The position numbers and the translations under genes are program-made. From Monilinia fructicola (Eukaryota; Ascomycota; Leotiomycetes; Helotiales; Sclerotiniaceae), in assembly GCA_008692225.1 (NCBI GenBank), contig VICG01000012.1:620001-684000 (forward strand): a stretch of 64,000 bases of DNA, given 5' to 3'. Below are positions 22,764-35,634 of the stretch, one piece after another (within the stretch, counting starts at the first letter, position 1; each line of letters begins with the position of its first letter). The notes below the pieces were generated by a model, which did no database searches, was not told the origin of the DNA, and saw only the letters and a program-made list of their open reading frames with translations.

Positions 22764-25700
22764 TAATGAATAATCAAACAACCCTTTCTTTTCCTTGCAA
22801 TACCATCCTCATCCATTCAATCACCCACGATCATCATCAATCTTTTCCTTATCAGCCACCCTCCCATGAGTCCCATCAACACTTACATAAAGCTACACGA
22901 AACCCCACCCATATCCCTCTCCGGCCCTTCAGGAATCCAAACTCCACTCGCATCTACAAGCCTCTTCTACCAATCAATCCAAAATAGAGTTTCGGTTCGA
23001 ATCCATCGGTCATTCAGCGCGTCATCATTATCCGGTTCCTATCACAAGTACTAGTTAGTATATCACGATGGTGTCACCTAACCCCTTGTGTACATCCACG
23101 CATCGAAAGTTGAAAGTCGAGCTTAATACATCGAGGTCGGGAGTTCCCATATCTACTATGTACCGGTGGTAAAGTCCGAGGTTCTCTTGATCGTACTCGT
23201 ACTTTTAACGAGCTGGGCAATTGAAGGTTGCGTTAGTATGTTACGAGTATAAGAATTCGACAATGGAGAGTGGGGGAATGATGAAATGTCAGAGTGATCG
23301 TTGCTTGCATGGAGTTGTTGGGCAGATCGAGTTCATTTGCATACCCTGTCTAGACAGGACAGTACAGGAGGTAGAGCTGTAGCTAAAGCTAGAGTTTCCC
23401 CGTTTATATCAGTTGCCTATCTCGATACAGTCAGTACGGGAGCAATCTTTCATTGACTTTCCCAAATGCGAGGGCAGTTGAGGGGCAGTTGAGGGGCTGT
23501 TGTGGCTTGGGTCCGTTTGATACAGTATCTACCTGCTTGTAGCTTATACGAATCGAGTCTAGAGTATGTAGCTATTTACTGTACCATATCTTATATTACA
23601 TTAATATATAATCAATAAGTCTGTTTATTCGTTTCATTTCAATCCAACTTCCCCAAATAGCTAAGTAATTTCCATACACTAAATTCAAGATGTGATGTTC
23701 AGATCTCGAATCCCATGGATCGCATCATGCCTCCCGAGTCCCTCCCTACCTCGATACTCGTGCTGCCAGAGTCCTCAATTCAGTACGCCAGTACGATGAA
23801 ACACATCACAGTAATGGCTTTTGCAAAGATTTCTATTGGAATGTCGATTTTAGAAAAGTTCCACTTCTAAAAAAGGAGTAATGTGATTGGCCTTTTACCC
23901 CTTATCTTAGCGTACTGATTTGGCGGCACGAGAGTGCAGATACCGTCCGGACTCCGTTCTCACACTGCTGTCCCCAAAATTCGGTTCAGTGCTTATAGTG
24001 CTTACAGTGGATATTACCCTGCTTACAAGTAATTACAATTTGCAGCGTCCGTCCTTCGAGCCTACAGCGTCTTCAGCTGACATCTCACTGCTAACAACCA
24101 CTACGCAACGGGCCTCTTTCCCTTCGGAGTTTTGTGTAGTCAGGAATTGTGGGATCTGAGTAGAATCTCAAGGAGCTACCCTGAACATTGCTCGTGTAAC
24201 GCTGGAACCATGTCGCTAACCATGTCATGATTGACATTGAAATCCTTGGCAAGCGACATGCAAGGAGCACGCTAGGGGCTGGGAGTAAGATAGTCTAGGC
24301 GGCAACTGGTGTTACGCTGATTTAAACGCTGGCTTGACGTATGTGATCTGGTGCTTGGTTGGCGTTACGGGGATAGTGTTGTGTGAGTTGGGGCTGGGCT
24401 CTTGGGTGTTTGCTTGCTTTTGATGTTTGGGGTGCTTGGGGCTTGGTGAACAGAAGAGGGCATGGTATTGGGGTATTTGGATATTTTTGGTAATATGATT
24501 TACCAGGGAGGTTGTGGGCATTGCGTTCACTGTATAGGTTTCATTGGTAATGCTGGCAAGAAGCGTTGTTCTGTACCTACGTACCTATTATTGGTATATC
24601 AAAGATTGTTGTCATCAGCATGGATATCCCTTTACCATACGATAGGAAAAATGGTAGGTATCCACACAGTATGATATCATCCTTCTTCGTTTCCCGTCTT
24701 CTCACTCAATGCAGCAATACGCGTCACTAATCCCATCCAGTTCATTCTCAATCCCGCGACTGCATCTCTGGCTCAAGCCCCATCCATTCATTTCCGATCT
24801 TCTCCCTTCCTCCATCTTCCTCTCCACTCCCTCTCTTGCAATCCACTCCCCTCTGCCAAGTTTCCTCATCCCTCTCGTCCACCCGTCTGATCCACCCTTG
24901 CGATTCCTCCCAGCCAGTCATTCCTCATCCTCCTCTGCAGATCCCCTCGCCTTGAACTCAACTTCACGAATTGGACCGTACTTTGAACCTCCCATCCAAA
25001 TCTCCAACCTCCAAATCCTAAATTTCAATCTCAATCTTGAGATCCATCCCACAATACCTACCGTGCCGGTGCGTACGCCTCAAACTCAAATTTCCGGATC
25101 CTTCCTTCGTCTCGAACCTCCGGTAGCGAGACGGGAATTTTCGAGCAACACCAACAATCATTTGCTCGTTTGCCAAATACCCGCTTTACAGTAGACATTA
25201 ATTAATAAGATGAGAAGCTTGGGAGCTTGCTCAAATCGGCAACGGGAAGAGGCGAGTGTTGCAAATCGTGCCATACGGTGCTCCCAGTTGTGGATCTCTG
25301 CATCGCGATCCCAGGAAAGGGTCAAGACTTTGAGACGTGACACTTTGAAGTTCCCAGACGTGACAGGCATGTAAGTGAGTTTTCCGTCCACCTTCCTGGT
25401 CATCTGGTTCCCACAGCTGAGACTCCGTGTGAGGAATGAGTGGATGGGTGGGTGGGTTGGGTGGAGAATGCGAATGGAGACGGAGAAATGGAGACGGAGC
25501 GAAGATGGAGATTCGGAGAGACATGTTGAGGAAAGAGACCCTTTCCTAAAATTCAAATCCAATTACACTTTGAGACCCTACAGCACAGGACAGTAGGTAC
25601 CGTAGAAACTTTTGACCTCGAATGTGAAACGATGGTCTGTCCGTGCAAATTTCACTCGAAATTTTGAAGTGTTTAAATCAGTCGACGGAGTACATGAAGA

Positions 25701-27080
25701 AAGCTTGTTTTTCAAAGAACATACTGTCGCGAGAGACAGCATCAGAGACAGAATGATGGGGAGAAAGAAAAGGGCCTCGTCTACGGAGTAGTACAGGACG
25801 GTACAGGAGGCATCCTCTGTGGGTCAAGAATACAGTAGAGATGGGAATTCGAGGAATTTTCTTTTTCCAATCAGGATGCGTGGATTGGATGGTTGCGATT
25901 CGATCTACATATGAATTAATGATATGGGGAACTAGAAGCAGCATTCGAAGCATATTACGAGTTTGGAAGAATATCCAAGGTGGAAGGTGTGGCATGTAAG
26001 ATGTGTCTGTCTGTACATTATGTGTGTGTCTAGATATGTATGGCTTAGGGAGAATTAGGGAATCATAACGGGAGCTCGTGGTTTATTGATTTGACATCGC
26101 ATGTTTATTTAGTCTTAGACGTTGAAGGGAATGGAACGGAGTGGATAATCATCCAATATTGATAGCTAGATAAAAAGCCGGAATTGTAAATTTGATACAC
26201 AAACAGGACACCTAGGCATATGCCAAAATTACTTCTCCTTTCTTTCCTCCCATTACCCGAAGCCTTCAGAAACACCCACATGTCACAAAGAGTCTCATCC
26301 TATACCACCTCAAATTAGATCCCGACCCGAACGTCCTGAGCACTACACTTTGAGCATCAGTACAGAGCAACGACCATCCAACCCATTCAATACATTCTAG
26401 AAGCCATCCGATGTCTTGGCCTACCCATTTAGTTCATCCTTTACACCTACAGTAGTGGACAAAGTCCTTCAAATCTAATCGTATCTTCATCTCGGTTGTC
26501 GGCAACATTATGGTTCGTGAAGTTGTGCATTCTGTAAAGTATATTCGAGAAGCTTGGTATGCGATTCTGTAGCACTGTCATTCTAAATTCGTCCTTAGTT
26601 TGCTTGTTAGCTTGCGCGTTTTTTAACCTTTTCCGTGGAGAGATTGGGATGGGGTTATTGAGTCTGGTCTAGGTTCTGTTCAATCATGTCCTCGATTTCC
26701 AATTGATACGCGATTGGATGGAAAGTACGAGGAAAGGCTGATTGCAGGAGGTGGCTGTTGCTTATTTTTATTGGAGTGAAGGATTGGTATGGGTTCGTGT
26801 GTCAAGTAACGAATGATGATGGATGAGTGAAGTCTATTAAGCTTGGATAAGTGTGTAGATTAGGTATTTCATTTGGCGTTCGGTGGGAATTCCAGTCACC
26901 GCGAAACAGTGCCAGAATTTGAAGGTTGAGCGTGACCATGAGAATGAGTAGAGTGGTTTTGATGCATGGCATGTCAGGTCATGTCATGTCATGCCAGATC
27001 ATGGTCTATTGTACTGTATTATAACATGTCAAATAGAAAGAAGCACTTGCACATACTATAGAACATACGCACTCAAATCC

Positions 27081-27190
27081 TCACACACACACACACACTC
27101 ACTGAACTACTCAACACACTGAACTACTCGTCTCACTGAACTACTCAACTCAGTGAACTACTCAACTCACTGAACTACTCAACACACTGA
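27081..27190. repeat. CA microsatellite followed by a 17-bp minisatellite
   Basis: A (CA)n run at 27081-27098 leads into a strict 17-nt period. The core ACTGAACTACTC starts at 27101, 27118, 27135, 27152 (as AGTGAACTACTC) and 27169, with a partial copy at 27186. Variation sits in the last five bases of the unit (AACAC, GTCTC, AACTC). Confidence 0.9.
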
Positions 27191-30100
27191 AGAGCCAAGC
27201 AAGCAAGATCCCCCTTCCATCTCTCCCCTCTCCCCCAAAACCCTCGGAGCTCACGGCACGAATAAAGTTCACGGTACATGCGACCCATGATTCCCAAAGA
27301 AACATGATTCCCCAAAATACGATTTCTCAAGGATTTTAGAGTTTCTTCCTCATGCAGCGTGATGTATGCCACGACCAATTTGAGACTTTAAGTTGGTAGG
27401 AAGATGATGATAATCACGATGATCATTGATCATGATATCATGCAATATACCGAGGTAAGGAGACCGTAGGACCCTTTGTGAAAGCTGGAAGAGGAAGGTA
27501 GGTACCTTAGGTACGGAGTGGGCATTTGGAAAAATAAGCATTTGCAAAGTTAAAATGGGATGGAGGGAGAAGGGCGAATGTCGGGATGAGGAGCAAGGGA
27601 GGGATGAGGGTTGTTGTTGGTATTGGGGTGGGGATGGGTTGATGGGTATTTTGGGTGGTTTGATATTCGGGGGCTGTGGTATAAAATGTTTGATGGATAA
27701 GATGGATTTTGATGTTTCGGCGTTATGTCGAATAGAGGTTTGACGATGATTATGGAGGTGGTGGTGGTGACGATGAGGATGGTGATGGTGATACCGTGTT
27801 GAGTTGAGGACCTTACCTTAGCTTACCCAGATATAACTGACTCCAAGACATAATACAACAAAGCATAGTGACAAACGATTCCGAGTAAGCGTGATGGATC
27901 ACTAGATCAAGTTAACCAATAACATATATCAAGAAAGATATGGCACACGCACGATACATGAGACAATTGTCAAGACGGACGGGATAACTAGACCCTGGAG
28001 ATCAGAAAAGCGATGGGAAGGTTATGGGAGGGAGGTTCAAGACTCGAGACTTAGCATTCAAGACTTAAGACTTCAAACTTAAGATTCTGAATTCAAGACT
28101 CAAGATTCAAGAGTCCATATAGTATTCGGAAATTGAGCTGTACAGAGTATACAGAACACCGCTAACCTTATATCGTTGACTCGGTTGTTTTTAACGCACG
28201 GGAAGACTAAATAAGAGAGTTGGTAATTAAAAGGGACGGTCCCTTCCTCAAAGCTCAAGCTTTGGTTCCCGAATAATTAGTTTCCGCTGTCTATTTTCGA
28301 TAATTATGGGAGTTGGCTTTGGCTTTGGCGTTGGTGTTGTGTTGGTGCGAAAAAGACCGCTCTGTGGTGTCCGCGGATGGATAGGAGTAAGGTTATAGTA
28401 GTCTAGTAGTCTAGTATCAAAAGACTGATGTGATACTTTTCGCTCAGACAACTGATTTTTATTAGTAAGGATACTTTCTTAGTGGTCTGAATGTCTAAAT
28501 GGTAATAATACCTCGGTAGTGGACTGTTTTATCAATCTAATTGATATAAATATTATATATATATACAGTGCTATACATTTTATATTGATCTTCATATATA
28601 CTTTGGACTTAAAGTCTCAATGACATGATTATGAATAGTCATCATTCAAAAATGTAAAGAATATAGTAGATAGATACCTACAGAGTACATACTGTAGATA
28701 CCTAGTAGATACCTAGTAGATAACGATGTACATGAAGACGTCGACTCACTCCAAGGACCTTTGCTATACCTAACTAGAATTAGAAAAAACTCGCATCGCA
28801 TCATGGCTAACGGACACCGGATAATGGAAAACGCCGTCGTACTTATATTATTATATGGTTGATCTTCCCTTTTCGCTCCATATCACTCCATAATAAAAAG
28901 CATCGACATTCGGGACGGTGACCTCAAAGAGGACAAGGAGTTCAACTGTCATCTCTACTGTACTCGAGTAGTCCTATTGCATAATCAGGTATAGAGTCGG
29001 GAGCAGGGGTTATGTTGGAGTAACTCCTGCACAATACTGTATGTTGGAGTTAGAGTGAGTATATTCTCTGGGATTATACAATCGAATTACATATTGTCTC
29101 TACCCCACCACTGGTTTGTACACAGCAGAGAAAAAGATGGGTTATTCAAGATGATTCGGCCTCAATGGCGCATCCTACTTTTTGTGGTATGAGTATGTAT
29201 GTACTCCGTAAGTAAGTAATAAGTGAGTCGTAAGGGTCGTCTTTCTTATTTGGAGAAGAGAGAAAAGATAACGTTACGACAACATACTCCATCTTCCAAG
29301 TAAGTTAATTACAATTTATGGGGTTTAAAGAGGGGAGATTCTTCATCTGACCTGTATTATTCGTTTTCTCACCTATGCCCATATCTGGATACCTTGAATC
29401 AAGTCGTCATCTATCACCATCACTGAAGCTCACCCCTTCACCCCTTCACTCCTTCACCAAGATTCCATCTCCAAGTTACAAGACGAAGCTGCAAGAAATA
29501 ACGGGGGATGGATGTACGGTAGAGAAACCCAATTTTCAGAGCGAAGGCCGAGGACGATCAATATTTCCACATCCTGCAAGTATGAACGGAGCGCATGCAT
29601 TTTGAGTGTACGGAGTAAGGTAGGGTAGGGGGCGTGGAAGGGCAGTGAAGTCCGAGAGTCGCAGGTCAAAGTATTTGGATTTCTTTGATGCCAATGATGT
29701 TTTTTTTGTTGGGCAGTGAGTTGGATGGAAAGATCATTCATCTACCATCACGTTCAATCATTGGCATGCATGCATTTGCGCCTGATATGAGAGTTCCACA
29801 CAAGGTTCACTCGATTGTAGAGTAGGAAGGTCAAGATTAGCGGGGATGTCAATGCAGTGAGTAGATGTATTTATTAGTCATTGAGTTATTTAGTTATTTG
29901 AATTACCCAGAAGTTAGTTACAGCTGTGACATCGTGCATCTAAGAAAAGAATAGGGAATACTCAAAGAGGGTCGGTTTTTTGGATGTTTACTAATTAGAT
30001 GTTTTGATGTTTACCTACGGAGTAGATGTTACTAATTAGATGTTTACCGTCGATGTTTATTGCCCCCTATTTTGTAAATTGCCCTACAGAGTAGTTCATT

Positions 30101-31775
30101 CATCACCTGGGCATACTTATTTATGGACATTGAATCCTTTTGAATTCTTGTCGAATTAGATTTACAATTATTATGAATTAGCGCTTATCTGTCTACCTGT
30201 CTACCTGACACTATCACCCTTCTAGTATTTCTTTCTCCAAATAAATCCTTGAATTGAAGATTTTTCAATCGCATCCTGCAGATATGCAACAATTGTGTAA
30301 GGATATTCCTTGATGTACTTGGTCCTTATCCATCAGGGAGGTTTTAGTTTTGCTTTCTCTTCAGCACAAGCATAAATCTCTGTGACACCTTGAGTTCTGT
30401 AAGGCGGGGTGCTTTGGGGCCAAAGAGGAGAAGAGAAGAAAGATAACCTGGAATGTTTCTGTCAAGATGCTAATGGGAAAGAAATCATTACTCGGAATTG
30501 ATGGGGATACCTTCGACTTACTGCACTATTCACCCTACTACAAACACTACTTACTCGGCGTACCAATCTTTTCGTTTTTCTTCTTCCTTTCTCATGGTTG
30601 TCGTCGCCATACTGATTCTGCAACGGAAGAACATTCTCCATAACCTTGCGAGAAAGTGGAAACTTTACCAACTTCCCAGCTTCCCTCCCTCAGATTCCTC
30701 AATCCCTCAACCATGGAATGTGGAAATCCTATGTCACTTCCTGAAAGAAAAAACATCGAAGACTTTTCGGAAGTCCTGAGAAAGGGAACAGTTCCCGAAT
30801 CCCCCCATAGATTGAATTCAAGTCAAACATCCCTGAGCTGAAACCTTCCTACCGCTTCAAACATCGGCTTGGAACAAGTTTATTCGTTCAATCACATACC
30901 TGCAAGACAACTGCCAAAACCTTTCGAGAATGAGATATGCCAATATAACATTGGAACCAATGACCTGTCAAAATACGCATATAACTTTTGTCAGTTTCTG
31001 CCTATATCTGGATTGATTGCACTCATTGTTCGGGATGCTACGTTCTTTGCCTTTGATCTAAATGAACCGGAGAGAACCCATCAAGTTTTTTCTTACAGAA
31101 TGATCTAAATGATCTAACTTCATTCTGTATTTGAGTCTCATAAAGATTTTAGAGCTTTTTTTTTCATTCTAATGCAAGATTCAGGGACACATTGAATATC
31201 AGTGGTTTTTGCCCAAAATCATCAGAATTTAGATGCTTGATTCTGGAACCTGAACTGATTATTATTTGTTATCCATGTTAGGTAGTATATTTAGTAAAAT
31301 AAATTCAATTTCCTTGATCTATCTGCTTTAAGTAACAAGTAGTTAGTTGTATGTACCACCTCATATGAGCCACACCATCATTCATACATATATATGAGGA
31401 TGAGACTAAAATCATCATATATCGCTTCCTTCTCTTCTTTCATACGAAAAGAAAACGAGGGAAGAAAATCATATATATCACAAACTACAGAAAATCTCCC
31501 CTTCACGATTTCGTTTATAATCTTTCCCCATCCCTTGCAGATACCGCAATACCACCTCCTGGACCATCATCACGGACCATCATATCTTAACAAGACAATC
31601 AAAACGGGTCTCACATAGGCTTGACTTGTCGTCGTCTGGAGAGATAGAAGTGGAAGAGAAACGAAACGAAGCAGCATTATCAGCCGAAAAGAGCTTTGCA
31701 CCTTGGGTACTTTTCCGATCCAACCAACCTACGGGCTGTACAGTACCCTAGCACCTACCCAGGTATACATCCATA

Positions 31776-31860
31776 CAGACATCCCATACGTCCATCCATC
31801 CATTCATACATACAGACATACATACATACATACGGTACATACATACACACTATACATACC
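31776..31860. repeat. CATA/CCAT tetranucleotide repeat zone
   Basis: Runs of CCAT and CATA units interrupted by CAGA and CGGT. It lies about 1.7 kb upstream of the transcription factor start. Confidence 0.7.
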
Positions 31861-32524
31861 TAAGCTTCATTTCTGCATCACGAACGAATTGCGACCCTGT
31901 CGTCTTGTATGCTTTCTCGCCTAAGCCTGTCCATCTTTTAGCCATACACTACTTCATACACTAGTCCAGCCTAGCCATCTGCACGCAGTACGAAGCAATT
32001 GAAGCAAAGCAAATCAAGTCTCTGGAACCTTGCACATCGAACAAACCAATTCTACAGACCAATTGCAGTTTGTTGCCCTTCTTAAACTGCAAATCCCAAT
32101 TCTGAGGGGGGTGGCCCTTTCTCTTCCGACTCTGATCTTGCTTGGCTTGGCTTTTTTGGTTATTAATACATAATCTGTACACCTTGTACCTTCTCGTCTT
32201 GTGTTCTTCTTTTGAGTAGACACACAACATATACACTCGTACATGTACCAGCCAGTCCTGTACTGTACAACAAGCCATTTCCCCCAACTTTCTTATTCCG
32301 TTATACGTGATACGATAAGAGGGGGAACAATACCCGGCTGAAGGTCCGCCTCTTATTTCTAACAATCTATTTTTCGATTACATACCCCCTACAAACAAAC
32401 CTCCTTCGAGTGCGAAAAGCCGATCAACCGATATCTTTCTCTAAACCATATCATATTATACGATACGATACGACACGACACGATACCCATACGAAAAGTA
32501 CTTTCCTCTACTTACGTTACCTTG

Positions 32525-32566
32525 CCTACCACCTACCACCTACCACCTACCACCTACCACCTACTA
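32525..32566. repeat. 7-bp tandem repeat, six copies
   Basis: The unit CCTACCA is repeated five times exactly and once as CCTACTA. Confidence 0.85.
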
Positions 32567-32880
32567 CCTCCTACTGACCTACTTACCGACTACCCACTTC
32601 TTTCTTACCTTTTGGTACAGGAGAGTGAAGCTTGAACGAAACGGAATCTCTCAATTCAAATTCAAAAGAAGTGTAAGGGCCCTGGTCAGATTCCAATTTG
32701 CGCACGTCCATGTCCCGTACATTCATTCACACCCACTAGGGACTTTTCTTCAAAGCCCCTTCACTCACACCATACCATCATCATCATCCATGTTATTGTA
32801 TTCATATCATCCTTCTTACCCCTTCCCTTCCCTTCCCTTTCCCATCCTTCTCCTTCATTCATCCAAGATCATCCACCAAT

Positions 32881-32912
32881 CCACCCATCCACCCATCCAC
32901 CCATCCACCCGC
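32881..32912. repeat. 8-bp tandem repeat, four copies
   Basis: The unit CCACCCAT is repeated three times exactly and once as CCACCCGC. Confidence 0.8.
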
Positions 32913-33503
32913 CTATTTACCCTCCAACCCTCTTACCCCCCTCATTCCTCGTTTCCCCCTTCCCCCCTTCATCTTCGGTCAAAATTCGAAATAACCCTAG
33001 TCTCCTGGTATTAATTAACCCTTGGAAAACAGTTCCCGCTAAATCGAATCTTTACTCATACCCCGAAACTTGACCATTTCCATACATCGGCAAATACAGA
33101 GTGGACGTTTGTGCATTGGCGTTGTCAGTACCATACTATCGTGAACCTCGCTCCTCTTTGGTTCCATTCCAAGTCAAAGCTTCCATACCACAACCACAAC
33201 CAACAACTACCACCATATCATATCATATCACACATACATACATACATACATACACATCCATACGTTTATTAAAGAGTACTTTATTTTACTTTCATACTTC
33301 TACCCACCCTCCCCAGAACAAACCCTTTTGTCTTTTAGTCCTTTTTTTCTAAAACAACAGTAAACCAATCGTTGAATTGATCTTTTTGATCAAAGTTGGT
33401 TTAATATACCGCGTTTGCCTGTGGATGTCGTGGTGAATGTTATTAAATTACATTTCATCGTCATTTTCTTTGGTCGGATATCACTCGGGGGGAAAGGGTG
33501 GAT

Positions 33504-35634
33504 ATGGATATGCAACTTACACCTGTGTCATCAGAGGAGGCGATCTTTGAATGGTCGGATCATTCAACTAGCCCAGATCGAGACGACGTCGAAGAAATTA
33601 TACGACAAACCCAAGGAGGTTATCGATTTACTCCGAGGCAACCAAGAGTAGTACGAGCACCAACTCGTCGACGAGTTCAAATTGACGAATCCTGTGATCA
33701 TTCGAGTGTCAATTTTCAGCACTATAAATTCGAGAGGTTCGATATGAGAGCTGGAAGTATGGATGGTTCGGATGGGTCTAATTCTTCCGCAATTACAGTC
33801 ATTACTTCGGCGACTTCATCATGTGGTGGTGACCCTTGGAGTTCTGGAGGGTTTGTAGAGGAAGAGGAAGAAGGACATGAACATAATGAATCCGCAGGAG
33901 GAAGCTGGGATGGAGAGCACACACATGAACATCCACAAGAGCAAGACGTCGATATGTTGTTGGAACCGAAACTAGAACCTTTGGAGGAGGAATTAAACCT
34001 TGAATCTGTCGCTCCACGCACACCTACAACAGTACTCTCGCCTATGCAAGCGAAACGACCACGAGGCCGCCCGCGTAAACATCCCATACAAACTACCGAG
34101 CCATTGAACAAAGTCACAAAAGGACGATCGAAGACTGGTTTGTATAACCTGTAGGAGAAGAAAGAAGAAGTGCGATGAAGCGAAAACCCAGGTGTATGTT
34201 TCGAATTTTAACACAATCTCATCGTTCATGCCTTGATACTAATGGTCATTTGTTATATAGGTCAGATTGCGAAAAGAATGCTGTTGTTTGTGAAGGCTAT
34301 CCAGAAAAACAAGTATGGAAGAGTGGAAAGGAAAAGGCTGAAGAAGGTACGACCTTATGGAGATATCAGCGAAGACAGGAAGAACTGATTATGACGCCCG
34401 TATGCGAAGGGCTCAGCTTACCCAGTATTACTCTTCAACTGTGATTCACGGGTAGAAACATCTGGAGATAAAGTTTTTTGAACATTATATTTACAGATTG
34501 AGCCATATTTTTACTGTCGAAGGAGCAGAGAACAATGCATTCAAGGACCAGTTACTACCAATGGCTGTACAACATGTGGTTGATGCATTCAATTCTTGCT
34601 CTTTCAAGTAACACATTGATTACGACTCGGATTATGGACAAAAGTTGCTTCAGCAACATCCTGATGTCAATAGGGAGACCCTTGAAGAAAGGTCACAATA
34701 TCATCACGCGGAAGCTATGAAGGAGCTTCATCATGATCTTGACAGACAAGAGAGAGGTGACATTGACAATATAGTCATCTCTGCCCGGTTTGTCAAATGT
34801 TATGTCTCGTTCTCCAGACCCTGGCAGACCCGATCCCAACGGTGCACACCGTATTCATTTAAACCGCCTACCAGCATCTCATCCAGCAATCCCCACCCGA
34901 AGAAGGACCTTTCTTAAATTTCATTCAGGAATTCTTTCAATTTCACATCATTCTCGACGAGATCATTTCTCTGCCAGAAGGCCGTGCACGTCTAGGCACT
35001 GTGTCCGATGATTGGGATATTCCCCTCTAACATTATTCAACCGGATGCTGTCCGCCTCCTCGGTGTCAATGATGGCCTTTTCCTATTCATGTCTAAGATA
35101 AACAACATCCCGCAACTCTATTCGCACAACATGCAGAATAACATTGATCCTTGGTAGATTACAAAGCTCTATACAGGGCCGCCGAAATTGATGCTGGAAT
35201 CCGGGGACTGGAAGCCCGCATGGCCAGCTGGAGACTCTAGTAGATCTGCAGGTTTACTTACAAACAAATGATGTGGGTTTATTTGTGGAGAACGATCTTC
35301 CTCCCAAAAACAAATACTGGAAACCAGATTATAGAATCACTAAAGCGTCGACGATGGAATTGCTTTGCTAGCTCAAGTACCACCTCGTGATCCAGCTCAA
35401 ACTCTCGTCCTCGCCCCAGCTTTTATCATCGGTTGTGCTGCTTTCGAGAAAAGACAAAGAGATCCTATCAGGAAAGCGATCGGTGTGGTCAAAGCATATA
35501 TGGAATATCGAAATTCCGATGCAGCACTGAGGGTGCTTGAAGAAGTCTGGAAGTTGATGGATGAGAAGGATGAGAGGAGCTGGGATTGGCAAAGCTTAGC
35601 TCACAACATGGGTATGGATTTCTTGGCTACTTGA
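33504..35634 (+). pseudogene. Decayed AT-hook plus Zn2Cys6 fungal transcription factor
   Basis: The intact first part begins at the ATG at 33504. It encodes about 215 residues, mostly acidic and Ser/Gly-rich, with an AT-hook (KRPRGRPRKHP) just before the zinc cluster. The zinc cluster is plainly recognisable at 34142-34300 (CITCRRRKKKCDEAK, KPRC, CEKNAVVCEGYPEK), but its pieces lie in different frames. An extra T at 34140-34142 and an extra A at 34184-34187 shift it, a GTATGT..ATAG intron fits 34195-34260, and one base seems missing just after it. Downstream, blocks typical of the fungal transcription-factor middle domain continue in changing frames with stops: DQLLPMAVQH, MHSILALSS, RSQYHHAEAMKELHHDLDRQ, FLNFIQEFFQFHIILDEII and PDAVRLLGVNDGLFLFMSKI. 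The C-terminus is open again from 35365 to 35634. Such factors regulate metabolism or development. Many independent lesions argue for a pseudogene; a locally poor assembly is the alternative. Confidence 0.75.

Larger units (their letters stand above)
15496..33503. other. About 18 kb gene-poor region
   Basis: No open frame has a recognisable domain, and the longest (24709-25194, 161 codons, Ser/Pro-rich) looks like low-complexity translation. Blocks differ in strand composition: roughly 15.8-19.9 kb is G/T-rich on the plus strand, while 24.7-25.1 kb and 31.5-33.4 kb are C-rich. Microsatellites, a 17-bp minisatellite and copies of TACGGAGTA are scattered through it. The last 1.7 kb probably belongs to the leader or promoter of the transcription factor gene. 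Long non-coding transcripts are possible but not visible from sequence. Confidence 0.55.

Noticed and set aside
22993..23003. tRNA B-box-like word GGTTCGAATCC
   Set aside because: No A box at the right distance upstream, and the flanks cannot form a T stem or acceptor stem.
24709..25194. 161-codon Ser/Pro-rich open frame
   Set aside because: It reads as translation of a C-rich low-complexity block, with no motif and no intron signals around it.
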